From CAYUQT01 sp964596165 (GTDB lineage: Bacteria > Planctomycetota > Phycisphaerae > UBA1845 > JAFGLZ01): 64,000 nucleotides of DNA. This document shows, piece after piece, positions 15,141 through 24,108 of the stretch. The stretch spans positions 1 to 64,000 of the forward strand of contig CAZQTW010000008.1 of NCBI GenBank assembly GCA_964596165.1. The letters are read 5' to 3'. The notes beneath the pieces are model-generated. The model saw only the letters and a list, made by a program, of their open reading frames with translations. It did not search any database and was not told the origin of the DNA. Each line of letters begins with the position of its first letter. Positions within the stretch are counted from its first letter, which is position 1. Position numbers and translations under genes: made by a program.

Positions 15141-17240
15141 ATGGCGAACCATCGAGGGCGACTCATCTCGTGTGTTGTTCTGGTCGTCGGCTGGGAGGCC
15201 AACGCCGCTCGGGCCGGCTGTCGGTTCTATCTTGCCGACCAGTGCGATTGGACCGGCACGAGGGGGTGGTACCTGAACTTCGAGGGGGCCGATCGGGCGA
15301 CGATGTCGCTCATTCTCGGAGTGGGCGACGGGCAGACCTGGCGTTTCATGTCTTTCGGACCCAACCTTCAGGTTGGGCACCGATATGTTGTTCGGTGTTG
15401 CCTCTCACCAACGGAGGCAACGCTCCTGGTCGACAACCAGGAGATCGGCAGGAGCCCGGGCCGGTGGCAGCCGGGGCCGAGTCGATTTGCGTGCAACACC
15501 ATCCCGCCCTGGGCGGCCGAGCCGGGCAACTGGCTCCGCCGCCAGTACAACATCGTCGTCAGTCGGCGTCGCGACGGGCAGGATTGCGCAAGGATTCAGC
15601 TCGATTTTGCCGATTCGGCCAAGAGCCCGGTGGCCCTTTGGTGTTTCCAACCCGATGCTCCGAGCACCGGGGAATTGACCGCCCAGGCCGGTGACACGCT
15701 CGAGATCACCACCGAATTCGAGCTGGCCGCCCTGGATCTGCAGGGCAGCGCGCCGGTTGTCGATCGCTACGGTCAGGCCCGGTCCGCCCAATGGCCCGGC
15801 AAGGTGACGAAGGACAGCGAGTTGCGTGAGGACATTGCGCGGGAGGATGCGGAGCTGGCGAGCACGCCGCGGAGTTGCGATTACGACCGGTACGGGGGAT
15901 ACAAGGTGGCCGGATGGACGTTGCCGCCGACGGGATATTTCCGCGTGGCGAAGCGAGGCGGTTACTGGTGGCTGATTTCGCCGGAAGGGCATCCGTGCTT
16001 CTACACGGGGATGTGCGCCACGCCCGCCAACACGTGGGAGTCGACGCCGGTCAGCGGGCGCGAGTTTTTGTTCGAATGGCTGCCGCCGCGAGAGGGGCCT
16101 TTCGGTGCGGCGTGGAGCAAGGATTGTTGGGGGACAAGCGACGGAACGGAGTATGTTTGTTTTCACACATGCAACCTTATCCGCAAGTACGGCACGGCCT
16201 GGCGCGAGCAATCGGTGAGACGGGCGCAGCAGCGAATGGCGGCGTGGGGCTTCTCGGGCGGCGCGAAATGGGGGTGCGTGCCCGGCTTTGCTGAGACGCC
16301 GGTGCTGGGTCGGGGCGGGACGCCGAGCCTGGCCGGACATCCCGACGTGTTTGATTCGAAGGTCGAGCAGGCCTTCCGCGAGGATCTTCGACGCCAGATC
16401 GAACCGCGGCGTCGCGACCCGTTCGTGGTGGGCTGGTCGTTGGGCAACGAGTACGACGAGATCGTCAAGCGGAGCGAGATCGTCGCCATTCTGGCGATGA
16501 AGGGCGACGTTCCGGCCAAGCGTGCGCTGGTCGATCACGCCCTGGACAAGCTGTACGGGGGAAAGCTGTCTGCCTTGTGCTCGGCGTGGAAGGTGGAGGC
16601 GGTTGAACGGCAGGGTCTTTACGGGGTCCGCCCTCAGCCGCCCGCGGACGATGTGGAGAACCTGCGGCGCTTCTACGCGGACCGGTATTATGCTCTGATC
16701 TACGAGACGGTGAAATCGATCGATCCGGACCACCTGTACTTGGGGTTCTGGATCGTGCCGGGATGGTGGGAGGACGAAGAAGACTGGCGGCTGATCGCCC
16801 GACACTGTGACGTGATCGGCTATGACCGGTATGCCCCGTCCTACGGCGACGAGTTACTGCAGAGGCTGCAGAAGCAATCGGACAAGCCGACGATGTGCGG
16901 GGAATACAGCTTTCCGGCGTGGTACAACGGGGCGAGGGGATTCGGGCGCTACGGCACGTACGCCAAGGATGACGCCGAATCGGGCGAACTCTATTTTCGA
17001 TGGATTCAGGCGGCCGCGTGCGATCCGCACTGTGTGGGGGTCTGCTGGTTTTTCTACCGCGACCAGCCGCTGACCGGTCGCGGACCCGGACGGGGGGCCA
17101 GGCTCGTCTTTGGCGAGCATTTCGCCTTCGGGGCCATCGACGAACTGGACCGTCCGAAGAGGGAGCTTGTTCATCGCATGCGGCAAGCGAATCTGCAGGC
17201 CTCTCGCCGGCGTCTCGAGGCAACGCCTGTTGCACGCTGA
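15141..17240 (+). CDS. Secreted GH50-like (agarase-type) glycoside hydrolase
   Basis: A 699-residue protein with a signal peptide (about residues 1-24), an N-terminal beta-sandwich-like region (about 25-220) and a TIM-barrel domain. Segments typical of family GH50 are YFRVAKRGGYWWLISPEGHPCFYTG cut short here to its pattern FRVxKxxGxWWLxxPEGH, WSLGNEYDE (candidate acid/base Glu), and MCGEYSFP followed by a DQPLTGR loop (candidate nucleophile Glu). GH50 enzymes cleave beta-1,4 galactosidic bonds in agarose-like polymers; PVC bacteria also carry many GH50-like proteins of unknown specificity. The ATG at 15141 follows a GGGTGAG site. Confidence 0.7.
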   Translation: MANHRGRLISCVVLVVGWEANAARAGCRFYLADQCDWTGTRGWYLNFEGADRATMSLILGVGDGQTWRFMSFGPNLQVGHRYVVRCCLSPTEATLLVDNQEIGRSPGRWQPGPSRFACNTIPPWAAEPGNWLRRQYNIVVSRRRDGQDCARIQLDFADSAKSPVALWCFQPDAPSTGELTAQAGDTLEITTEFELAALDLQGSAPVVDRYGQARSAQWPGKVTKDSELREDIAREDAELASTPRSCDYDRYGGYKVAGWTLPPTGYFRVAKRGGYWWLISPEGHPCFYTGMCATPANTWESTPVSGREFLFEWLPPREGPFGAAWSKDCWGTSDGTEYVCFHTCNLIRKYGTAWREQSVRRAQQRMAAWGFSGGAKWGCVPGFAETPVLGRGGTPSLAGHPDVFDSKVEQAFREDLRRQIEPRRRDPFVVGWSLGNEYDEIVKRSEIVAILAMKGDVPAKRALVDHALDKLYGGKLSALCSAWKVEAVERQGLYGVRPQPPADDVENLRRFYADRYYALIYETVKSIDPDHLYLGFWIVPGWWEDEEDWRLIARHCDVIGYDRYAPSYGDELLQRLQKQSDKPTMCGEYSFPAWYNGARGFGRYGTYAKDDAESGELYFRWIQAAACDPHCVGVCWFFYRDQPLTGRGPGRGARLVFGEHFAFGAIDELDRPKRELVHRMRQANLQASRRRLEATPVAR

Positions 17241-17431
17241 TCGCTCATTCTTGGGCATCGTCACCCCGGTAGAGGAGTGCCGGACTGATTGGGGCGAAGC
17301 ACGATCGGTTCGGAACGACGACGGGGCCGAGACGGCGCGGCTCATACGGATGACCGGGCCGAGGCGGGCCGGGCTGGCGATGCTGCGCCGTAACAGGTCC
17401 GGATCGGGATCACGGTTGGGTGTGAACTTCG

Positions 17432-19189
17432 TCAAGGTTTAGCAGGCACGATTCGCCAGTCCGGCCGGGGTGCCTGTTGATAGGTTCGGATGGGTCCCCA
17501 CCACAACTGGTTCAGCCAGCCGAGTGTCCGGAACACGGACTTGAAGACGGTGATCATGCCCGTGAGCTGGAAGACCGCCTCGAGTCGGTAGGACTCGTCG
17601 CGCAAGCGCGGCAGCTTCTTCAGGAAGTTGACCGGGTTGTAGAACGCGCAGTAGGCGCGGATGATGTCCATTTGCCGTTGGAAGGGGGAGCCGTGGCGCG
17701 ACGCGATGACATGGTTGCCGTCGAAGAGGTAATCGGCCACTTTCTTGCTTCCGACCTGACTGACGACGATTCCCTGGTCGAACAGCGCCTCGTAGAGCTT
17801 GCTGCCGACCATCGGCATCAAGGAGGTGACCTGAACGGTGGCGGCCCCGTGTTTGACCAGGAACTTGACCTGATCCATGATTCCGCCGAGGCGATTGCCC
17901 GCATAGAGTCTCTGGTCGTCGTGGTACATCAACATGGGCATTGGGAAGATGCCCTTTTGTCTCATGAGGGGGAACAGTTCACTGACTTTCTCGGCCGATT
18001 GGCCCTTTTTGACCAGGCCGGCGGTGAGGTCCTCGATGCCGAACCACAGGGCGCGCATGCCACCCTCGCGACACAGTTCGAGGAGGTCCCTGTGGCGATA
18101 GACATCGGTGAGGGTCGCTTCGGTGCCGAAGAAGATCACGTCGCGGAAGCGGCGGCCATTGATCCGTCCGTTCTTCATCTCGCCGCAGATTTCCTCGACG
18201 GCCTCGCGGCGATTGAAGAAGTTGTCGTCGGCGCCGAAGAAGGAGGTAATTCCGAAGTCCTCGGCCAGATCGGTGATTTCCTGCCGGATTCGGCCCGGAC
18301 TTTTCAGCCGGAACTGGCGATGGTTGTAAGCGGGGATCGGGCAGTATGGGCAGGCGAATCGGCAACCTTGCGTGGTCAACAGGGGGACCACCTGCACGTG
18401 TTTGCGCACCTTCTCTCGCGGCAAGGGATGCGCCGAGAGCTCGTGGCGGCGATGGGGGGGTTCCAGGATGCGAAGGGCGACGCCGGGATGTGGGAACTCG
18501 TCCAGGTCCTTGACGACTCGGGGGACCTCGGTGGCCACCAGATGGGGATGGCCGTCAAGCGTTCCCTCACCGCGATAGACCAGGCCGGGTATGTCGGCCA
18601 GGAGATCATGTCGTCGAAGCCGATGGAACGCGTCGCGCAAGGTTTCGCCGCCGGCCTTGTGCTCGAGCAGCCGTTCCAACAATTGGACGAGGACGTAGAC
18701 CTCGCCGGTGACGGCGACGTCGGCACTGGCCCCGCCGTTCTGGTCGAAGAAGTCCCACGGCTCGTAGGCGGCCTTGGGTCCGCCGACGACGATCAGCGGT
18801 CGGTCGTCACCGAGTTTGCAGGCATCTGCGACGAGCTGATAGGCCGGCTCGCTGTGGATTTGCATGGCTGAGACGAGAACCAATTGGAGCGGGCGACCGT
18901 CAATGGCACACCGGCTGGGCCTGACGTTGGGAGCCCACTGCTGGAGGACGATCCGGGTCCGCGTGAACCCGGCATCATGGAGGGTCCCGCCGACATTGAG
19001 GACACCCGCCGGGGGCAGCCGTTTGTCGATGTAGGAATAGGGACCGACCCGTGTTCGGTAGTCGAAGGCGTAGAACACACCCACGGGGATCTCGCTTAGG
19101 TCGTACGTGCTCCTTATGCGGTGGATCGTCTGCTTGAAGCCACCCGCAAGTACACATGCATCCTCAGGTTTTCGCGTTTGCCGTTCCAT
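17432..19189 (-). CDS. B12-binding-domain radical SAM protein
   Basis: A 585-residue protein. The N-terminal third has a cobalamin-binding-like Rossmann region (QLVLVSAMQIHSEP and IVVGGPKAAYEP), and the radical SAM core has the cluster motif CRFACPYCP near residue 290. The core ends around MLMYHDDQRLYAGN, and a helical tail of about 150 residues follows. Class B enzymes of this type methylate or rearrange unreactive carbons. The substrate is unknown. The neighbouring genes are not obviously linked in function. I start at the ATG at 19189 (MERQTRKPED); 40 upstream codons of the open frame look non-coding. Confidence 0.8.
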   Translation of the reverse strand: MERQTRKPEDACVLAGGFKQTIHRIRSTYDLSEIPVGVFYAFDYRTRVGPYSYIDKRLPPAGVLNVGGTLHDAGFTRTRIVLQQWAPNVRPSRCAIDGRPLQLVLVSAMQIHSEPAYQLVADACKLGDDRPLIVVGGPKAAYEPWDFFDQNGGASADVAVTGEVYVLVQLLERLLEHKAGGETLRDAFHRLRRHDLLADIPGLVYRGEGTLDGHPHLVATEVPRVVKDLDEFPHPGVALRILEPPHRRHELSAHPLPREKVRKHVQVVPLLTTQGCRFACPYCPIPAYNHRQFRLKSPGRIRQEITDLAEDFGITSFFGADDNFFNRREAVEEICGEMKNGRINGRRFRDVIFFGTEATLTDVYRHRDLLELCREGGMRALWFGIEDLTAGLVKKGQSAEKVSELFPLMRQKGIFPMPMLMYHDDQRLYAGNRLGGIMDQVKFLVKHGAATVQVTSLMPMVGSKLYEALFDQGIVVSQVGSKKVADYLFDGNHVIASRHGSPFQRQMDIIRAYCAFYNPVNFLKKLPRLRDESYRLEAVFQLTGMITVFKSVFRTLGWLNQLWWGPIRTYQQAPRPDWRIVPAKP

Positions 19190-19388
19190 CGTTGCGTCCC
19201 AATACGATCGTTTCGTTACTAATTCGTGCGTGCGGCATTGGCTGCGTCGGCTTCCGGTCGGCGAGCAGGTTTGCTCCCATCCGACTCCGGATTCCGGATT
19301 GAGGGTCATAGCCTACATCAGACCCGCGTCAACGGCAAGGGCTATCTGCTTGGGTTGAGCGGGTCCCGCGCCCCAACCGACAGGTCCT

Positions 19389-19397
19389 ATTATACCA
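19389..19397 (-). promoter_or_regulatory. Extended -10 promoter of the radical SAM gene
   Basis: On the minus strand the sequence reads TGGTATAAT, a perfect TATAAT (19394-19389) with the TGn extension. It gives a leader of about 195 bases before the radical SAM start at 19189. The rest of the divergent gap (19190-19579) holds nothing else I can name. Confidence 0.55.
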
Positions 19398-19579
19398 TGG
19401 GATGCCCCCCAGAGGAATCCTTCATGACAGTATGGAGACAATGGTGTACAACTTCAGAGGCCCGGCGCGGCGAACCCGTCAACCGGGCGTCGTAGGGATC
19501 GCCACCGGGCAGGTGATTGCCCGCGGTCCCGACGTAACCCGTTCCGTTTGCCGTGCAAGCGGGCACCGAGACGACCTGC

Positions 19580-20458
19580 ATGATCGAGCCACCTGATTCG
19601 GGTCGGCTGAATTGGCGCCGTTACCCGGGCCCCGTCGTGATGGCCTTCGGCGCGGCGATCTACCTTTCGCTTTTCTGGGTGAACGTGAGGCCGTGGATGC
19701 CGCAGTCGCTCCGATACATGCGGCAAGGCTTTCTTCTAGGCATAAGCGACCTGATCAACCTTGCGGCCAAGGCAGCGGGACATTCCCCTCCGGGCAGTCG
19801 GTGGCTGTGGGCGCTGATCAGCCTGTTCATGGGAATCGTGGTGCCGTGGGTTTTCATGGCGCTGATCGGGCGGGGGACTCCGCGCGAGATCGGGCTTCGT
19901 TGGCCCAATCGAGTAGGGTGGCGCTTGATTGGGGTCGGCTACGTGGTGGCCTTGCCGGCCCTGCTGGTCATGGCGTGGTCGCCGGACATGACGTCATACT
20001 ATCGGCGGGAGCTGACTCACCAGACGATCGGTCAGTTTGTGGGAACCTACATGACGGTGTTTGTGGCCGAGCACTTCTTTTTTCACGGGGTTCTGTTGGC
20101 CTTGCTCCGGGCGGATCGACGGTGGCCCGTCGTTTCGGAACCGGCGGCCGTCGAAGGGAGTTGGCCGCGGAAGGTGGCCCGTTGGGTTGGCTTGGCCCAA
20201 CCGACGGGGGATGCCGTCGGAATACGCGGTGTTGCACGGTGGATCGGGCTGCCCGACGGATGCCTGTGGGCCATGCTGATGCAGTCGGCTTTGTTTGGGT
20301 GGATTCATCTTGGAAAGGCGCCGGCGGAGTTTGCGTTTTCATTTCCCGGTGGGCTTGCGTTGGCGTATGTTGCGTATCGGTGCAACAGCATGATGGTGCC
20401 GATGGTTCTGCATTTGGCCACGGGGCTGACGACGTTGGGACTGATTTGGTTGGGATAG
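19580..20458 (+). CDS. CPBP-like integral membrane protein, degenerate
   Basis: A 292-residue protein with about seven membrane segments. The layout fits CPBP (Abi/CaaX-like) intramembrane proteases: motif 1 is at EHFFFHGVLL, motif 2 at FGWIHLGK, and motif 3 at MVLHLATG. The usual motif 1 is EExxxR; here the second Glu is His and the Arg is His, so catalysis by the normal mechanism is doubtful. A long hydrophilic loop (about residues 190-235) separates motifs 1 and 2. The start could be the GTG at 19553 or the ATG at 19580; neither has a good ribosome-binding site. Confidence 0.6.
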   Translation: MIEPPDSGRLNWRRYPGPVVMAFGAAIYLSLFWVNVRPWMPQSLRYMRQGFLLGISDLINLAAKAAGHSPPGSRWLWALISLFMGIVVPWVFMALIGRGTPREIGLRWPNRVGWRLIGVGYVVALPALLVMAWSPDMTSYYRRELTHQTIGQFVGTYMTVFVAEHFFFHGVLLALLRADRRWPVVSEPAAVEGSWPRKVARWVGLAQPTGDAVGIRGVARWIGLPDGCLWAMLMQSALFGWIHLGKAPAEFAFSFPGGLALAYVAYRCNSMMVPMVLHLATGLTTLGLIWLG

Positions 20459-20526
20459 GGCGCCGTTTGCCCCGGCGACAACGGGCATCTGATCTTGAGG
20501 GGATGTAAGCCGGGAGCACGCCTCGC

Positions 20527-20532
20527 TATAAT
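20527..20532 (+). promoter_or_regulatory. TATAAT -10 element
   Basis: A perfect TATAAT ending seven bases before the ATG at 20539, with no convincing -35. Transcription from it would begin at or next to that ATG. Either the downstream gene is leaderless, or its true start is the ATG at 20611, which follows a G-rich run (20591-20600). Confidence 0.45.
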
Positions 20533-20538
20533 CATCGC

Positions 20539-21465
20539 ATGCGTGAGATGCCGGACCCAGCTCAGATCACCCCGCCAGAACTCACAGCCAAGGGGGGGGA
20601 TTTCCATGACATGCGTGCCTGTGGTGATTCGGCCGGTTCCAGTTACGCCATCGGTCATCCCGTGGCGGTGGCTCGGGACAAGGTGGCGGCCGTTTTGGTT
20701 CGCTGGGGAGTGACGCCCAACCGGATTACGGTGCTGGGTTTCGTGCTCACGTCGGTGGCGGGGGCGTGTTTGGCTTTCGGGGCGAGCCACACGTTCGGGA
20801 CCGTCGCGGGATGCCGATCCAGTTGGTGGTTGTTCGGGGCGTTCTGGTTGCTGGTTGGTGCCGGGGCGTGCGACATGCTGGACGGCGCGATGGCGCGGGT
20901 GGGTCATAAGGCCACCCGATTTGGTCAGGTATTGGACTCGACACTTGATCGTTTCAGCGATGCGGTTTTGTACCTCGGCATTATCATCCATTTCGCCGTG
21001 TTGGGCAATGTGACCCTGTGCGCGCTGGCGGCGGTGGCGCTTATCCACACGTTCGCCATCAGCTACATCAAGGCCCGATCGGACAACTTGATTGACTCGG
21101 GCGCGGTTGGGTGGTGGCAACGCCCCGAGCGGTGCGTCGGGTTTCTCACGGGTACGCTGTTCGGGCACATTCCGGCGTTGTTGTGGCAGCAGGCAACGCT
21201 TCCGTTCTTCTCCGTGCTTCGACGGTTGAGGCATACGGCGGGCGTGCTTCGCGCCCAAGAACAAGGAAGAGACGCCCCTGTTTCCGGACCGCTGCCCGGC
21301 ATGATGCGGTACGTGGCGATCTGGCGCCATCCTCGTGGATCGGTCTACTACGATGTGATGGCCCTCGTCAACATCGGCTGGATCATCGTCGCGCCGTGGG
21401 TCTGGCCGTTCTTCTACGGTCGCACCGACCCATTACGTGCGTGGCTGGAACCGTGGGTCGATTGA
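20539..21465 (+). CDS. CDP-alcohol phosphatidyltransferase
   Basis: A 308-residue membrane enzyme that transfers a phosphatidyl group from CDP-diacylglycerol to an alcohol. The full family signature DxxDGxxARx8GxxxDxxxD is present (ACDMLDGAMARVGHK followed by GQVLDSTLD), flanked by about six membrane helices. It is longer than minimal PgsA because of a hydrophilic insert (about residues 230-275). The product could be phosphatidylglycerophosphate, phosphatidylinositol phosphate or an archaetidyl-like lipid; sequence alone does not decide. The true start may be at 20611, giving 284 residues. Confidence 0.88.
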   Translation: MREMPDPAQITPPELTAKGGDFHDMRACGDSAGSSYAIGHPVAVARDKVAAVLVRWGVTPNRITVLGFVLTSVAGACLAFGASHTFGTVAGCRSSWWLFGAFWLLVGAGACDMLDGAMARVGHKATRFGQVLDSTLDRFSDAVLYLGIIIHFAVLGNVTLCALAAVALIHTFAISYIKARSDNLIDSGAVGWWQRPERCVGFLTGTLFGHIPALLWQQATLPFFSVLRRLRHTAGVLRAQEQGRDAPVSGPLPGMMRYVAIWRHPRGSVYYDVMALVNIGWIIVAPWVWPFFYGRTDPLRAWLEPWVD

Positions 21466-21494
21466 TTCCGATGGACCTGGGTTGAGGTAGATCG

Positions 21495-22487
21495 ATGAGG
21501 GTATTCGTTACGGGCGGTGCGGGGTACGTCGGCAGTCATTGCGTCAAGCTTCTGTGTGAGCGCGGACATCAGGTGACGGTCTACGACAGTCTGGAGGCCG
21601 GCCATCGGGCGGCCGTGCATCCCTCGGCGACATTCGTGCAGGGGAACCTGGGCGACGGTCGGGTTTTGCGAGGCACTCTGGCGGAGGGGTTTGATGCGGT
21701 CATGCACTTTGCGGCGCATTTGGTGGTTCCGGAGTCCGTCAATGATCCGCTGAAATACTACGACAACAATGTCGTGAACACGGTGCGGCTCTTGCAGGCC
21801 ATGAAGGAGTACGGCATTCGCAAACTCGTGTTCAGCAGCACGTGCGCCGTTTACGGCAACGCCGAGGGCGTGCCCGTGACGGAGATGGCGCCGCAGCGTC
21901 CCATCAGTCCGTATGGTCGTACGAAGCTGATGATGGAATGGGCACTTCGCGATTCCGCTGCCGCGTGGGGCTTGGCCTCCGCCTCATTGCGGTACTTCAA
22001 TGCGTCAGGGGCTGCCGCGGATGCGACCATCGGCGAGGATCACCGTCCGGAGATTCACCTCATTCCCATCTTGTTGGAGGTGGCTCTGGGCCGACGTGAG
22101 GCGGTTCGGGTCTTCGGAACCGACTATGACACTCCCGACGGCACGTGCGTGCGAGATTACGTCCACGTTGACGATCTTGCGTCGGCGCACTTGTTGGCGT
22201 TGGAATATCTTCCGGACACGGGCAGGGCCGATGCCTTCAACGTCGGCACGGGACGGGGGACCACGGTCCGGCAGGTTTTGGAAGCCGCCCGTCGGGTCAC
22301 GGGGCACGCGATTCCGGCCGTTGAGTCGCCGCGTCGCGCCGGCGATCCGGCGGCTCTCTACGCCGACGCCACGTTGATTCGGGATACGCTGAGATGGCGA
22401 CCGAAGTATCTGGAGATCGAGCCGATCATAGAGACCGCCTGGCGATGGCACCGATCGCATCCGAATGGGTTTGATGATCGGGGATAG
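21495..22487 (+). CDS. galE: UDP-glucose 4-epimerase
   Basis: A 330-residue short-chain dehydrogenase that interconverts UDP-glucose and UDP-galactose. The NAD site is GGAGYVGSH (residues 7-15), and the catalytic residues are SST (114-116) with Tyr140 and Lys144 in SPYGRTK. The later VRDYVHVDDLASAH segment is typical of GalE. Length is standard. It starts 29 bases after the phosphatidyltransferase gene on the same strand and could be co-transcribed, which would also link sugar-nucleotide and lipid synthesis. Confidence 0.94.
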   Translation: MRVFVTGGAGYVGSHCVKLLCERGHQVTVYDSLEAGHRAAVHPSATFVQGNLGDGRVLRGTLAEGFDAVMHFAAHLVVPESVNDPLKYYDNNVVNTVRLLQAMKEYGIRKLVFSSTCAVYGNAEGVPVTEMAPQRPISPYGRTKLMMEWALRDSAAAWGLASASLRYFNASGAAADATIGEDHRPEIHLIPILLEVALGRREAVRVFGTDYDTPDGTCVRDYVHVDDLASAHLLALEYLPDTGRADAFNVGTGRGTTVRQVLEAARRVTGHAIPAVESPRRAGDPAALYADATLIRDTLRWRPKYLEIEPIIETAWRWHRSHPNGFDDRG

Positions 22488-22547
22488 CGGCCGTCGCGGG
22501 GGCAATTGACCCGTCATCATGGCGATGATTCACGGTGCGAGCGAACC

Positions 22548-23957
22548 ATGCCGAGGCGGATGACCACGCATCACAACGGAAGAGATGTCCGGACCGTCCT
22601 TGTGCCGCTGGTGCTCTTGCCGGGCTTTTGCGTCGGTTGCATGGGACCGGCGGTTCGCCCGAGCACGGAAGGTGCGCCGGTCGGAATGTCTCTGGAACGG
22701 CGGTGGATGGTATCCCTTCCTTCCCGTCTGCAACAGACGGTCTGGTATGGGCGGATGTACATGCCCGACGTGATGGTGAGCCGGCCGGTTGTCGTCGGAG
22801 ACCGCCTGTGTAGTGTTGAGGCGCAGCATGTCGGCCAGAGCTATGCGCGTCGTCTTCGCCTGATCGAGCGCGACATCGGCACGGGGCGCGTGCTTCGGGA
22901 GTATCCGCTCGATTGGGATGTGCCGGAAGGCCACGAACCATGCCGGCTGTTGAATCTTCGAGGGCGCCGGCACATTTCGCACCGACCGTGGGAGGCGTCA
23001 CCGACTCCCGGGGGGATCTTGATGCCTTGGCCCGAGGGGGTGGGGGAGTCTTTGTCGGACGTGATTCGCGTTAGTCTGTTGCCGCCTGAGATGGCGAGGG
23101 CTTTGGACGACGTCGGGTGCTTCGATTCCGACGGGCAGGTGCTCATCGCGGCGGCCGCCTTCACGAGCGGATCCGGAAGCACGACCCGCCGGTGGCTTGG
23201 CGTGGCGGTGGTCGATCCGCAACCCTCTCGGGTGCTGTGGCGTGGGCGAGTCGAGATATCGTTTCCCGTCGAGCGTCATCGTGGCGGGGTTCGGGTTGGG
23301 CGGTTCGGCGACGTGATCATCGGCCGAGTATTCGCGGAGACGCCGCGCGGTCCGTTGCGTTGTCGGGAGTTCTTCGCGGGCTTCGATGCGGCGAGCGGTC
23401 GTCCGTTGTGGTCGCAGGCCGGTCCGGCTCGCCGCCGACCGCCGGCCTTCAGCCTCGTGGCCGATTCGCGTTGCGTGTACGTTCACGTCGAAGACACCGT
23501 CGTCGAGGCGTGGGATACCCGGACCGGCCGGCCGATGTGGCGCCAGCCCGTGGGCGGAAAAGTGGTTGCCGATGGTCTTGTACACGGCGACGAGCTGATC
23601 ACGTTTGTCGGGGACGACTATCCGACGCCGGAGTCGGGGACGGTGGTGGGGCCCGTTGCCGTGGGTCTGGCCGGCGCGCACCGGGTTCGTCGTTGGCCTG
23701 GGGGAGTTCGGGCGGTGTTGCCGCCATCCTTTGCCGTCGCGAACGACCGGATCTTCTACGCGCCGGACGATCGGATCATGGCATGGCCGCTCGATACGGA
23801 AGGCGAGCCGTTGGCATGGACGTGCTGGACACTGCCGGGAGGCTTACTTCCTCGTGACGCGGCGAGCGATTTGTGGGTGCTTGACGGCGGATTCCTCGGG
23901 GCTTACGGACGAGGCACGGGCACGCTGACGTTGTTGAGAGCCGGCGGCGGTACCTAG
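22548..23957 (+). CDS. PQQ-like beta-propeller lipoprotein
   Basis: A 469-residue exported protein with a signal peptide ending in the lipobox GFCVGC. The body has WD/PQQ-type blade motifs (ASGRPLWSQAG, TRTGRPMWRQPVGGKVVADG, TEGEPLAWTCWTL), so it is probably an outer-membrane or periplasmic beta-propeller, similar in fold to BamB-type proteins but much longer. The function is unknown. The ATG at 22548 or the one at 22560 may be used; both precede the same signal peptide. Confidence 0.6.
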   Translation: MPRRMTTHHNGRDVRTVLVPLVLLPGFCVGCMGPAVRPSTEGAPVGMSLERRWMVSLPSRLQQTVWYGRMYMPDVMVSRPVVVGDRLCSVEAQHVGQSYARRLRLIERDIGTGRVLREYPLDWDVPEGHEPCRLLNLRGRRHISHRPWEASPTPGGILMPWPEGVGESLSDVIRVSLLPPEMARALDDVGCFDSDGQVLIAAAAFTSGSGSTTRRWLGVAVVDPQPSRVLWRGRVEISFPVERHRGGVRVGRFGDVIIGRVFAETPRGPLRCREFFAGFDAASGRPLWSQAGPARRRPPAFSLVADSRCVYVHVEDTVVEAWDTRTGRPMWRQPVGGKVVADGLVHGDELITFVGDDYPTPESGTVVGPVAVGLAGAHRVRRWPGGVRAVLPPSFAVANDRIFYAPDDRIMAWPLDTEGEPLAWTCWTLPGGLLPRDAASDLWVLDGGFLGAYGRGTGTLTLLRAGGGT

Positions 23958-24108
23958 CCCTGTTTTGGGTCGGTGGGTTTCGCACGAGGGGTTGGCAGGT
24001 CAATCCGGGCCGCGTGGGGAAGCGATGGGCGTCGTCGTCTTTCCCGTCCGCCCGCCGACGGTTGCCGTTTCGATTGGTTCGGAGACGCGAAAGCGACCCG
24101 AAAGACCG

